Both the position numbers and the translations under genes were made by a program. Shown piece after piece: positions 1-10,085 of a stretch of 64,000 bases of DNA; the stretch's first letter is position 1, and every line of letters begins with the position of its first letter. Source of the DNA: Episyrphus balteatus (taxonomy: Eukaryota; Arthropoda; Insecta; Diptera; Syrphidae); contig NC_079134.1 of the NCBI RefSeq assembly GCF_945859705.1, forward strand, positions 16,843,545 through 16,907,544. Direction: 5' to 3'. The notes under the pieces were generated by a model. The model was not told the origin of the DNA, did no database searches, and saw nothing but the letters and a program-made list of their open reading frames with translations.

Positions 1-1
1 C

Positions 2-184
2 GAATTATTGTTCAAAGAGAAAACATCAATGCCTAGCCTATCAGAAACATCAGTTGCTTGGGGGCACGAGTTAGAATTAATTAGCGAAAAAGTTCGAAAA
101 GTTCTTCAAACTGTTTACGCTTGCTTCAAATCGCAAGATAAGTTTACAAAAATCGCAACAACTCAAGTTACCACAGTATTTTAG
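2..184 (+). CDS. Unrecognised open frame cut by the left window edge
   Basis: An open frame of about 60 codons enters from the left edge and ends at TAG (182-184). Its composition is less AT-skewed and more protein-like than other frames in the window (Glu, Lys, Ser and Thr rich, with a Trp-Gly-His stretch near the middle). No start, splice site or recognisable domain is visible, so it could be a terminal exon, the end of a transposon reading frame, or chance. A short stem-loop begins at its stop codon. Confidence 0.15.
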   Translation, partial: ELLFKEKTSMPSLSETSVAWGHELELISEKVRKVLQTVYACFKSQDKFTKIATTQVTTVF

Positions 185-253
185 GACAACTCATCAATGT
201 TTCCTGTGATGAATTGTCTTTTGATAAACTGTCCATGATGAGTTATCCTAAAA
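179..253. repeat. 18-bp inverted repeat (stem-loop)
   Basis: TTTTAGGACAACTCATCA at 179-196 pairs with TGATGAGTTATCCTAAAA at 236-253 with one mismatch. The loop is about 40 bases and itself contains a shorter GACAA/TTGTC pairing. It could be the relic of a small palindromic transposon. Confidence 0.5.
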
Positions 254-454
254 CCTGTTTAGTTGAGTTTAACCTAAAATTAAAATTTAGATCAGTTTTG
301 AAAATATAGTGGCTGCTGGATCAGAACCCTGATTTTTCACGTCGAAATCCAGCTCAAAAACGAAGCTGATTACAAGTAAGTCTACAAACTCAACAACTGA
401 TCTAATGTGATAGAATTTAGCCGAAGGAGCTCGTATCTGCTCTTAAAATTTAGA

Positions 455-1975
455 TCACTTTTTATTTTTACTTGCGATATAGGTACTATATACATATATC
501 AAGTTATGCATTCGTACAAAAAACAAGTTGAGATAACATTTTTCCATGACATTACGATGGTAGACAATGCCAAAAAAGTGGGTCCCGGAAGTCCGTCTGT
601 CTGTCAGTCTGTCAGTCTGTCAGTCTGTCAGTCTGTCAGTCTGTCAGTCTGTCAGTCTGTCAGTCTGTCAGTCTGTCAGTCTGTCAGTCTGTCAGTCTGT
701 CAGTCTGTCAGTCTGTCAGTCTGTCAGTCTGTCAGTCTGTCAGTCTGTCAGTCTGTCAGTCTGTCAGTCTGTCAGTCTGTCAGTCTGTCAGTCTGTCAGT
801 CTGTCAGTCTGTCAGTCTGTCAGTCTGTCAGTCTGTCAGTCTGTCAGTCTGTCAGTCTGTCAGTCTGTCAGTCTGTCAGTCTGTCAGTCTGTCAGTCTGT
901 CAGTCTGTCAGTCTGTCAGTCTGTCAGTCTGTCAGTCTGTCAGTCTGTCAGTCTGTCAGTCTGTCAGTCTGTCAGTCTGTCAGTCTGTCAGTCTGTCAGT
1001 CTGTCAGTCTGTCAGTCTGTCAGTCTGTCAGTCTGTCAGTCTGTCAGTCTGTCAGTCTGTCAGTCTGTCAGTCTGTCAGTCTGTCAGTCTGTCAGTCTGT
1101 CAGTCTGTCAGTCTGTCAGTCTGTCAGTCTGTCAGTATGTCAGTCTGTCAGTCTGTCAGTCTGTCAGTCTGTCAGTCTGTCTGTCTGGACCGATTGATGT
1201 CAAACTTGGTATGTAGCGTTATTTGGAGACTCTCCAGAGGTATTTTTGGAATAAATTTTTTTTTACCAAAAATAACGGTACTTGTCATATACCGATTTTA
1301 GTAAAATTGAAATATCTCGAAAACGGCTATAACGATTTTGTTTAAAAAATTCAAATAGTAGTTTTAAGCTAAGGTCTATTTTCTAATAAAAAAAAATTTT
1401 TGTTTGAAAATCATTATTAACGGTACCTGCCATAGAACCGTTTTTTTTTTAAATCCGATTATATCCGAAACTGCTTATTCGATTTCAACGAAACTTTTTG
1501 TGAAGAAGCATTTATATAATTTAAATATGAACCAAAAATTAAATTAAAAAAAAATAATTTTTGGATTTTAAAAAAATTTTGAAATTTTTTTTTTTGAAAA
1601 ATCAAATTTTCGAAAACGGGACATTGAATTTTTTTGAAATTTTGTTTTAAGATGTTGATTAGTAATTTCTACAAAATGGCATACCAATTTTACTTTATAA
1701 CTTTTTTTCCAAAAAATTATTTAGAAAAAATTAGTTTTTTAAAAAACGGCTCTAACGATTTTGAAAATTTTTTTTCTAAAAATGCATCTTAATATATCAA
1801 TCAAAACTGCATACTTGCTTTGGAGGGCAATTTGATTTCAGATTTTATTTTATTTTTTTTTTAAAACGATATTTATTTTTTTTTTCCAAATTTCTAAATA
1901 AAAAGTCCTAAAAATTTAAGCAACTTTAACTCTAAGAGCAAGTTCGTGCGACCCAGTCGTGCATTTTATTTTATT
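455..1975 (+). mobile_element. DINE-1/mini-me-like interspersed element, copy 1 (plus strand)
   Basis: The order of parts is: a start around ACTTGCGATATAGGTAC, a short TA-rich tract, a conserved core containing CATTACGATGG and AAAAAAGTGGGTCCCGG, a GTCT/GTCA tandem array, several hundred bases of AT-rich sequence with repeated 'cgaaaacggctctaacgatttt'-like phrases, and an end around GACCCAGTCGTGCA. The same ends and core recur inverted at 27.4-28.4 kb, and the right end recurs near 54.0 kb. A TA-rich tract plus a GTCY-type microsatellite beside a conserved core is the published description of dipteran mini-me/DINE-1 (Helentron-related) elements. No coding sequence is seen. The boundaries come from comparing copies; the family name is inference. 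Confidence 0.6.
593..1187 (+). repeat. 8-bp minisatellite (CTGTCAGT)n, about 73 copies
   Basis: The array is almost perfectly regular, with one substitution near 1136 (CAGTATGT). It starts and ends in short GTCT runs. Because 8 is not a multiple of 3 and the unit lacks stops, long frames reading SVCQSVSL repeats are open through it; these are not genes. The minus-strand copy of the host element at 28.2 kb carries only about four GACA units, so the array has expanded locally. Confidence 0.97.
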
Positions 1976-2446
1976 TAATATGAGCAAAACCAACGAAATA
2001 TTTTATAAGAGTTGAAGAAGATATTATTTAAAATACCATATTTTAATGAAATGAAATACTATCTCAAAGATCTTTATAAAATTAAAAAGGAGCTATGACC
2101 CACTGGCAATATTTATAAATAAATATGAAAGTATGATAATATTATTAAATTAAATTTGTCTCTATTCTTTTTCTCATGACATTCTTTTTATGCATATACT
2201 TATGTCAAGTTTTCAAAGTATATTTTATTACAAAGATGCAAAAAACCTTGTCTAAATATATTTATTCTACTCTCGATATAACAAAAGAATATTTGAAGAC
2301 GATGGAAAACAAACATCAACAAGATAAATAATAAAATAATAATAGTTGTGCTTTTCTATCTAACTTTCTCTAAGCTTTTTACTTTACCACATAGAGGTAT
2401 ATATATGTAGAACAATGTTAAAGAATTCCATTACTATTTTACTATA
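1976..2446. other. AT-rich unassigned sequence
   Basis: Simple AT-rich DNA between two mobile elements. No gene, repeat end or regulatory signal was recognised. Confidence 0.6.
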
Positions 2447-2490
2447 CAGGGTGTCCCAAATGTAATGGATCAATTATCTCAATTAATTAA

Positions 2491-2950
2491 CTCAATTCCT
2501 AACTTTTATTTCAGAGCATCAGCCTGCAAAAAATTTGTATGGTGTGACGCTGGATTATTATTTTGAAAACTTGCCGTGTTATTGCAGTTTTCAAAAATGT
2601 ATAAAAATTTCCAAAGTTGAAGTTAGAACTAAAGATATTACAATTTAAAAACAACAAAACAGAGCTTTTCAGAAAAAAATAACAAAAAAAAAATAAACAC
2701 ATTTTCTCGACTGTTCTTTGTTGATTTCTTTTTGAATAAAAACCTCGATTTTTGGTTGTTATTTTGCTCTGAAAACCTCTGTTTTTGTGCATTCAAACTG
2801 TTATATCTTTAGTTCTAATTTCAACTTTGGACATTTTTATACATTTGTGATAACTGCAATAACACGGCAAGTTTTCAAAATAATAAACCAGTGTCACATC
2901 ATATAAATTTTTTGCAGACTGATGCTCTGAAATAAAAGTAAGGAATTGAG
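2491..2950. repeat. Internal inverted repeat with ~156-bp arms
   Basis: The arm 2491-2646 is the reverse complement of 2795-2950 with a modest number of mismatches. Shared stretches include AACACGGCAAGTTTTCAAAA and AGCATCAG..TGCAAAAAATTT. The spacer is ~148 bases. Transcription across it would give a long hairpin. It lies just inside the left end of the 2447-4129 element. Confidence 0.85.
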
Positions 2951-3020
2951 TTTTTATTAGACATGGAACTGTTAATTAATTTGCAGCAAAATGGCGCATG
3001 AAATGAAAAACATTTTGATT

Positions 3021-3790
3021 TAGGGGAAGTATGGGCAAGACCGCCTATGGGGGCAAGACGGTTTTCATACTATGTTGTATGAAAAAAAGTAAAATTGGCA
3101 ACACTTGCAATATAAAATAGGTGCCCTTTGGTACGATCGATCACGTCTGTAAGTTTTAGCAATTTGGGTTAAGACCCCGAAGAGTTACGGTAAATTTTGT
3201 GATTTTTCATCAAATTGTTATCGTTCATGTGAAAAGTCAGTTGTATTTTTGACACTTTTCTTTTTTTTTTATAATAGAAAGTGAATATCAAAAAGTATTT
3301 TCTGCGAAAGAAGGAGTCATAAAGATAAATTAAAAAAAAAAATAATACAGAACATCGAATATGATATGACTGGGGTAAGACCGCCCATGGGCGAAATTGG
3401 AAGCTCTGGTAGCTTAAACAAAGTGAAAAAATAAAGTTCACCGGTAAATCTTGTAAAAAGCTAAGCAACAGGCGCCAAAGAATACTGTAATTGATGATTC
3501 TGATGAAGAAGACTTTGCAGATTGTATTTGTACCTTCTATCTGCAACTGTTTTCTTGATCCAATCCAAAGTAATGTTGGATTAAGTGCAAAATGTGTACC
3601 AAATGGTACCATAAAGCTTGTGCTGGAGTGAGAACAATTGAAAATATAGCATAATTGTGTTATTATTACAAATAGGCTGCATTTAAAACAATAGAAACGG
3701 TCTTTCTACCAACAAAATTTGATAGGGCGGTCTTACCCCCATGTGGGGGCAAGACGGTTTTTTGTAAAATGTTTTTTCAAAACGTATTAT
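3021..3790 (+). mobile_element. Nested pogo-like relic with GGGGCAAGACGG repeats
   Basis: The segment starts near GGGGAAGTATGGGCAAGACC and ends near GGTCTTACCCCCATGTGGG, followed by GGGCAAGACGG. GGGTAAGACCGCCCATGGG also occurs internally at ~3373. Related pieces lie inverted at 8.45-8.77 kb and 9.54-9.58 kb, with a short one at 26.02-26.06 kb. The interior holds a broken frame resembling a pogo/Tigger transposase C-terminal zinc finger. It sits inside the 2447-4129 element. Confidence 0.5.
3457..3654 (+). pseudogene. Broken pogo-like transposase C-terminal zinc-finger tail
   Basis: One plus-strand frame reads KAKQQAPKNTVIDDSDEED, then a CIC, then after two in-frame stops CWIKCKMCTKWYHKACAGV, ending in a stop at 3652-3654. 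An acidic linker followed by W-x2-C-x2-C-x3-W-x-H-x3-C is the pattern found at the C-terminus of many insect pogo/Tigger-type transposases, where a PHD-like zinc finger follows the catalytic domain. Only the tail remains; the DDE catalytic core is absent, and a stop also lies just upstream. Family assignment rests on the motif alone. A longer minus-strand frame over the same bases is a shadow. Confidence 0.5.
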
Positions 3791-4131
3791 CTTTTGTTCA
3801 GTATTTTGTTATTTTTTTTATAATAACGAGAGTTTCTGCAAAAAACATTAAACTTAATGAATAAAAACTGTATTCTATTATAAAAGATGTTTTTTATTGG
3901 TTTTTAAGACAGTCAAACACTAAGTGGAAAGAATTGTAAAAGACAAAAATCAATTATTAGCCGAGGAAGCAAAATACTGTTGCAAAATCGGGATTTTTCG
4001 AAATTTCACAAAAACTGCATTAAATCGAAAACCGTGAGGATTTGGTATGATCAAGTTACCAAATTCTGAGAGTCCTAAAGTTGGCCTATCAGCATATTTC
4101 GTTTGATCCATTACTTTTGGGACACCCTGTA

Positions 4132-7100
4132 TATGCTACTTCGCAAACCAGTAACCTCTTTTCCAGAGAATTTTTCAGTCAATTTTACTCGCACACATCT
4201 TCAATTTCAATTGAATGTATCGACAAGGGATGCATATAAATATAGTTTTTTCTTTAACGTTTCAAAAACCTTATGCATATGTATGGAGTTTCACTATCAT
4301 GAAAGGATAGTCCACTTGAGAAACATTTAATAAAATAAAAAATAGAGATATGGAAATTTTATATAAAAATGTCCTATTGATTTCTATAAACTCTTTTTGA
4401 TAGATGATATTCTGAGAACCAATGGGTGTGTCCTAGATAGTGTAGTACTTCTAAAAATTTAGAATTTATTTCATTTATATTTTCTAAAATGAAAAATAAA
4501 CAACGCAGTTAATTCCTATCTATATGAATGTGTTTGTTTTGTCCCAATTCACTATGTGTCCTCCTGATATTTGAACTATTCCCATTTCAAGTTAAAAGCA
4601 CGTAATTCGTAGAAACTCAGAAACAGATATTTTTTGTGGCAAACTATATAAAATCAATAACAAATTCCCCCATACAATATAAAATATTAATATTTCTGTT
4701 AACCTTGAACTTGAGGGAATTTATGTCTACTGGAATATTTTTCAGTAAATGTTTGAAAACATTTTCAATGAATTATTTATTGTAATCGGTTTATATATGG
4801 TTTAATATAAATGGTCCTGAATTATAATTTAAAGAAAATCAATAAAATTTATCTCGTATTTCACAGATGTTAAATGCATATATGTGGTTCGGATTTAATA
4901 TTTAACTACAATCAGACCAAATGACTAAGGGTAAATCCTTGTTTCATTTCCATTTTAATGTGTTTTTTTTATTTTTTATACTATTAAAGGTCATAACAGA
5001 TTTACTGTTTATCCAACAAGTTAAAGTTTTAGCATTGCTTAAATCCCAATCCTAATATAGCTAACTATAATAAATATTAAATGTGAAAAGGATCAAATTG
5101 ATATAAATTGTATAGATACAATGAGAGTCCTGCCTGACTCCTGACACCATTAGATCCAATTTTAGGTCTGTAAAACTATAAATGGAATGAATTGCCTCCA
5201 TATATTCGCTGTGAAGCATTTGTTTCACTTTTCGATTCAATTGGGCTAAAACTGCGATTCCTGTTAATTCAGTAGAACAGTATCCTTTGGGCTTATTATA
5301 CTTTTCAGCATGTAACCCTGTCAACGCAGTTTGAATTGTGGTATTTGCTTTTAAACTGGTATTATGTATTTAGAAAACACATAAATTAATTTTACCACAT
5401 ATCGCTGAAATCATGTGAGCTTAACCGAACCAATACGGTCTTACAAAATTCTATCATGCATCCCCTCTATGTTGAAAAATTTTAGTTTTCATAAAATATG
5501 CAAGCAAAATTTACTAAAATTGGTACATTTTTACCTTTTGAAGGCCAAAATTATTCACTGAATTGCCTTCTTAAACAAAATACTCGATTTTTACATTACA
5601 TAATTGATGAAATTTGAAAAGCAATATTTTGGAAACCAAAAAACCTAAGAGGTTTAAGACAGGATAAGACGCCTTCATACATCATTTTTGTCAGCATCTA
5701 TTCATTATGGGAAAATTACAATATTATTTCGGATACAGAGATTCATTCTTCAGCCCAACTACACGAATGTGGAAAGCGTTACCCAAACTTCAGGTTGCTT
5801 AGTATTAACTTTTAAACATCTAAATGTGTTCACATTTACGGTAGATTATTCCCTTGAGTGTGCGTATCTTTCACAACATTTTTATTTTACTTTAATCCTT
5901 TTAAAGTGTTTTTTTTTTGTGTGTGTTTTTTTAATAAAAAAATAGCGCGGATGTTTTTTTCATTTTGTTTAATTAATATTCCAAAAAAATCGCCATTTCT
6001 AAACTGACTATTGCGTTCATTGATACATACTATGCAAAAAAAATGTATGACACTTTTGCTATATTATTATTTTACCAAATACATACATACATTTCGAATA
6101 TCAATTTTGTCACTCATATTTGCAGAATTTAACAAATATTTTTTTGTTAATTTGTTATATGTTTTAAAAGAACCAAAATATTGATTTACTTTATTTAACG
6201 ACGAAAAAAAGCAAATATAAAGGTATTAATATTTCATGCATACATTCGAGAGAGAAAATACTCAGTTTTTTATTTCAAATATTTTAATTTATTTATATGG
6301 TTCATTTAAAACACATATTATAAAAAAAAAAAAACAGATAATATAAAATGTCTACTCTATGTAGGTTATTTTTTTACTAATTGAATTTTAATTATTAAAT
6401 AGCAAATATTCTCCCACTAATAAATCCAATAAAAAGCAAAACAGGTTTCAATTTCATTTCCCATAACAAACATATAAACGCAGTTGACATATGTACAAGT
6501 ACACCATACACATGTGGAAGGATTAAAAATTAAAATTAAAAATACTATAAATAATTGAAACCGCTTAAATGTTCGACTGTTTTTCTGAAGTAAAGCAATT
6601 TAAATACAGGATGCACAAATCATTGCGTAAATTTAAAATTTTTTGTCCAATATAAAAAAAAATGAAGCAAAATTGCTTGCCTCTTAATTTCAAAAACAGA
6701 TGACTTTATAAAAGTTTTTCGAAAAATTCACCCATGATGGAGTTTTCATTTTTAAATACAATGAGTTTTGCAATGTTCACATTCATGCATCTTTTTCCTT
6801 TCTTCAACGCTTTCGTGCATATATTGTGCTTGTATTTAACAATCGTACTTATGAGGACATATTAAAAGGGAATCAATTGCTTTAACAAAAAAAAAAAATG
6901 AAAAGAGAACTTACTAAAAATCATTTTAATTTCATTAAATTTGTACTTGTTTTTGTAACATGTACATATATCGACCTGCATAAATTGACATAAAAGATCG
7001 TATTAAAAGGAAGAAACGAAATGTTGAATCATGTGTATCAAGGCTTAAAAAATAAAATGACTGGGTTGAGTTAAATTGTTTTTAACACTTTAATTAATTT

Positions 7101-7568
7101 TAGCATGGATAAATCATTTTTAGCAAAAAAACAAAACCAACTTATATGGATCGAAACTGGGTTTTATGGTTTTTCTCATGTTTATATAGCCAAAAACGGA
7201 CGAAATTGAAATGGGACCACACACCAGCTTTCCAATACAAAAAGAATTATCAACATTGGTTCACTCAGTCCAAAATTTGTTTTAAACTTACTGCCAGTTT
7301 CAGGTACAGTATAGGAAAGGCTTGTTGGTTAAGATTCCCCATAAGTAGGTTCGTAAAGAAGAAGACTTCCAAATTAAAAAAAAAAAAAAAAGAGGTTGTC
7401 TGTAAAGCCGGTTTACGGACGATGATTTTACGTGATAACGTCGTCAGAAAACAGGTTGTGTGCTTTTGTTTAAAATGAGTCAATTGAATTGAATTTTTTT
7501 ATAAAAACTCACTTAAGGATTACAATTTTTTGCACATGTATGCATAAGGCCAAAACCTACTTGTCCTA
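4132..7568. other. AT-rich unassigned stretch
   Basis: No convincing gene. There are short simple repeats (ACAT near 6080) and A or T runs. Around 7140-7450 the composition rises and phrases such as GGGACCACACACCAGC and CCGGTTTACGGACGATG appear; they look like an old interspersed repeat. A block at 7424-7445 (TTTTACGTGATAACGTCGTC) is roughly mirrored at 10.24-10.27 kb, so the composite element may extend further than annotated. Confidence 0.45.
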
Positions 7569-7774
7569 TACTGCCCATAATTTCGTAAAGGCCCTATCTA
7601 CAAAATTTTCGATTTTGATTTTTTTGCATATTTGGAGTTAGGGCATTGTCTCTGATTTATCCTCATTTATTTTTTTAGCCTAGGTCTTCAAATACGTCAG
7701 AAAATTGAAAATGAACTTTTGATTTTTTTCATTTTTGTATGAAACTAGCTAACCCCACCCGCTTCGCTGAGTGC

Positions 7775-8402
7775 ATTTGAATCATTTATTTTCAAAACAT
7801 GATAAGTCCACTTTTTTTCAAAATTTGTTTTTTTTTTGACTAAATTGTTACTCTAGGGATAACCACGTCTATCTTCAAAATAATGTAGTATCTACTCCAT
7901 CTATATCCGATCTTACAGCTAAGCGAAATATTTTTTTAGTATCAAAAACAGGATAAGTCCCGGACTTATCATCTTTTGAAAATAAACAACAGCTTTTTAT
8001 GTGTAAATGCTATATTAAGCTACTGGCTGAAAATCTTAAGTTTAAAGCTTCTTTAAAGTTAAAGAAGCACTCCGAACATTATACATTATTTTTTAATCTC
8101 AAATACTATTTTGTGATAGACTGGAGATGAAAGCAAAATTGTGTACCCATTTTAAAAGTAATTTCACATCCGTATATTTTCAAAGTATGATAAGTCCAAA
8201 AGCGTTTTTTTTTTTTATCTTTTGAACTATCGCTCCAAAAATTAAAAACGAAACGGTATTTTGTACCTAGGCAAAAGTTCTACAAAATATATTTTTTATA
8301 AATTTTGCTACACACATCAAAAGAAAATAGAACGTTTTTTTCTTCTCCTGCAAAATTTTAAATCATGGACTTATTATGTTTTGAAAATAATGATTCATTT
8401 AT
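7775..8402. repeat. Foldback unit with repeated TTTTCAAAACATGATAAGTCC-like motif
   Basis: AATCATTTATTTTCAAAACA at ~7780 continues to GATAAGTCCA and is mirrored at ~8365-8400 (TGGACTTATTATGTTTTGAA and on). Further copies occur at ~7950, inverted at ~7965-7985 (GATAAGTCCCGGACTTATC is a small palindrome), and at ~8175. The unit looks like a short foldback element with internal inverted subrepeats. Confidence 0.6.
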
Positions 8403-8453
8403 AAAAAAAATTTAACCTGTGTGAAAATATGTTAACAATTGCGCTCATGGGCA

Positions 8454-8767
8454 GTCTTGCCCCAGTCATATCATATCTGATGTACTGGGGTCGAATTACA
8501 GCATACGATTACGATCATTCGTTAACGTTTTTACTATTTAAGAAAAAGTTAAAAATTTTATTTTTTCACTGTTAAAAATACAACTGACATGACACATGAA
8601 CAATTTGATGAAAAATCACAAAATTTACCATAATTCTTCGGCGCCTCAACTGAGCTTGGTAAAACTTACAGACGTGTTCGATTATACTAAAAGGCACGTA
8701 TTTTATATTGCAAGTGTTGCCAATTTTACTTTTTTTCATACAACGTAGTACAAAAATGGTCTTGCCC
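8454..8767 (-). mobile_element. Inverted pogo-like fragment, split by an insertion
   Basis: Read on the minus strand, this matches the start of the 3.0-3.8 kb relic: GATATGATATGACTGGGGCA near one end, then AATTTACC..CACAAAATTTACC-type sequence and ATACTATG-like phrases. It breaks at ~8767 and resumes at 9546-9577 (CATAGGCGGTCTTG), with a hAT-like segment between. The uninterrupted arrangement is preserved at 3040-3075. Confidence 0.6.
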
Positions 8768-9545
8768 TAGGGCCGCCAGATAAAATAATATTAATGTCGG
8801 GACAACAGGTTTTAAAAGTCGGGACAAATCGGGACACCAAACAAACTTATTTAATACATTTTTTCGGATGGTAAAAATTCCCTGTTTTGACAGTTTTCTA
8901 ATTTTGAATGCGGACTTAAAATATAATGGAGTGTGAATAAATTAAGGCTAACAGCTTTTTATCTAAAGCTGGAAGTTTTTCATTTTGGAAATTCTAAGCT
9001 TTTGGCATTTACCAGATTTCAATTGTCTGAACTCTAACGAAAGTTATAGTGCTTACAAACATCAAGACGCCACAAAATATCTCAAAAACATGTTTGTAAA
9101 TTTGGGCCGGTAGTTTTACTATTCATTTATACACGTGTAATAATAAAAGTGGTAATATATTTTCACCAAAAGGGAAACAACACGTAGCAAATGTTTTTAG
9201 GAAGAAAATGTCACCTCAGCTAAATGTTTTCGAGAGAGAACAAAAATCATTTTCATCAATTTCAAGGGTAAAGCCATTATGAATGTGTTATATCTGAGGT
9301 TTCAAAAACTTACTTTTCATTGACATTTCAACATTGTATTTCTGTTTTAACGGTTTAAAAAAAAGATCAAAATGTTTGATGAATATGATTGTTCGAAATC
9401 AATTGAAATTGCTGCACATCAATAGTGATTCATTACGCAGTCACATTTTTTGATTGCCGAACGATTTCAAACAAAGACAGATTAAAAAACAGAATGTCGG
9501 GACAATATCGGGACATTTTGTTAATCGGGACGTCTGGCAGACCCC
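8768..9545. mobile_element. hAT-like element inserted in the pogo-like fragment
   Basis: The left end TAGGGCCGCCAGA and the right end (minus strand GGGTCTGCCAGA) form imperfect inverted termini of the CAGGG.TGCCA type common in hAT elements. Next to both ends lie repeated GTCGGGACA/ATCGGGACA phrases (three left, three right), resembling hAT subterminal repeats. The uninterrupted target at 3040-3075 shows that ~780 bp were inserted. I could not fix a clean 8-bp target duplication, so the ends may be off by a few bases. No coding remnant seen. Confidence 0.5.
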
Positions 9546-10085
9546 ATAGGCGGTCTTGAACCCCATTTCCACTATACTTTTTTATTTAAACACGAACATT
9601 GTTCCAATATTTTTTGTAAAAATAAGACCGAGGATCAGAATGTGTGTATATTGCAAATGTGGATTAAATGACGACGCTTTTGCTGATCCTGAGTAATGTT
9701 ATCTTAACAATAATGCTAAAGTCAGGATTTAAACGATAATAATTAATAATTATTTTGAAGCCTGTCTTAATTAATTTATTAACAAATTAAGCTAAGTTAG
9801 AATTTTAAGAAATCGAGAGTGTTTCTTCACTCGTACAAATAAACAGCAATGTAAAGATGGAAGAAAAGGTATTATTTTTTTTGATACAAACCATCTACAT
9901 ATTAATACCTTTCAAACAAAAAAAAATTACCAAAATCGGACCAGCCAAACTCGAGTTTATCGGCCACACACACTTAACGAACTCATTTTTATATATAAGA
10001 TTTGCGATATTACATTTACTATTTCCCTCTATAACTCAGAACTACGAAAAGTGTAGTTAGGGCCTTTACGAGATTATGGGCAGTA

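Larger units (their letters stand above)
2447..4129. mobile_element. TA-flanked DNA transposon with CAGGGTGTCCC inverted ends
   Basis: The left end CAGGGTGTCCCAAA plus GTAATGGATCAA is mirrored at the right end by TTGATCCATTAC plus TTTTGGGACACCCTG. TA lies directly outside both ends (2445-2446 and 4130-4131), as expected for Tc1/mariner-type insertions. A second, truncated copy of the right end lies at 36.46-36.60 kb. The interior holds a 156-bp-arm inverted repeat and a nested pogo-like relic but no intact transposase, so the element is non-autonomous or decayed. Confidence 0.8.
7571..10083. mobile_element. TA-flanked composite element with CTGCCCATAAT ends
   Basis: The left end CTGCCCATAATTTCGTAAAG plus GCCCTA is mirrored at the right by TAGGGCCTTTACG plus AGATTATGGGCAG (one or two differences over 26 bases). 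TA lies outside both ends (7569-7570, 10084-10085). The interior is a mosaic: a GATAAGTCC inverted-repeat unit, pogo-like fragments and a hAT-like insertion. The segment beginning CTAGCTAACCCC (about 7746) and ending near TTTATATATAAGAT (about 10005), with AAAATCGGACCAGCC close to its end, resembles a common class of insect dispersed repeat. No intact reading frame. Confidence 0.6.

Noticed and set aside
407..1301. Two long plus-strand frames (269 and 244 codons) made of SVCQSVSL repeats
   Set aside because: They are translations of the 8-bp tandem array, open in several frames because the unit has no stop. The non-repeat parts are AT-rich element sequence without domains.
3169..3612. 147-codon minus-strand frame
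   Set aside because: It lies opposite the pogo-like relic, whose plus strand carries the recognisable zinc-finger pattern; the minus frame shows no motif and is rich in Phe, Leu and Ser as expected from A/T runs read in reverse.
7146..7478. 110-codon plus-strand frame overlapping a 72-codon minus-strand frame
   Set aside because: The overlap on both strands, a poly-Lys run from an A tract, and repeat-like flanking phrases argue for chance in old repeat sequence.
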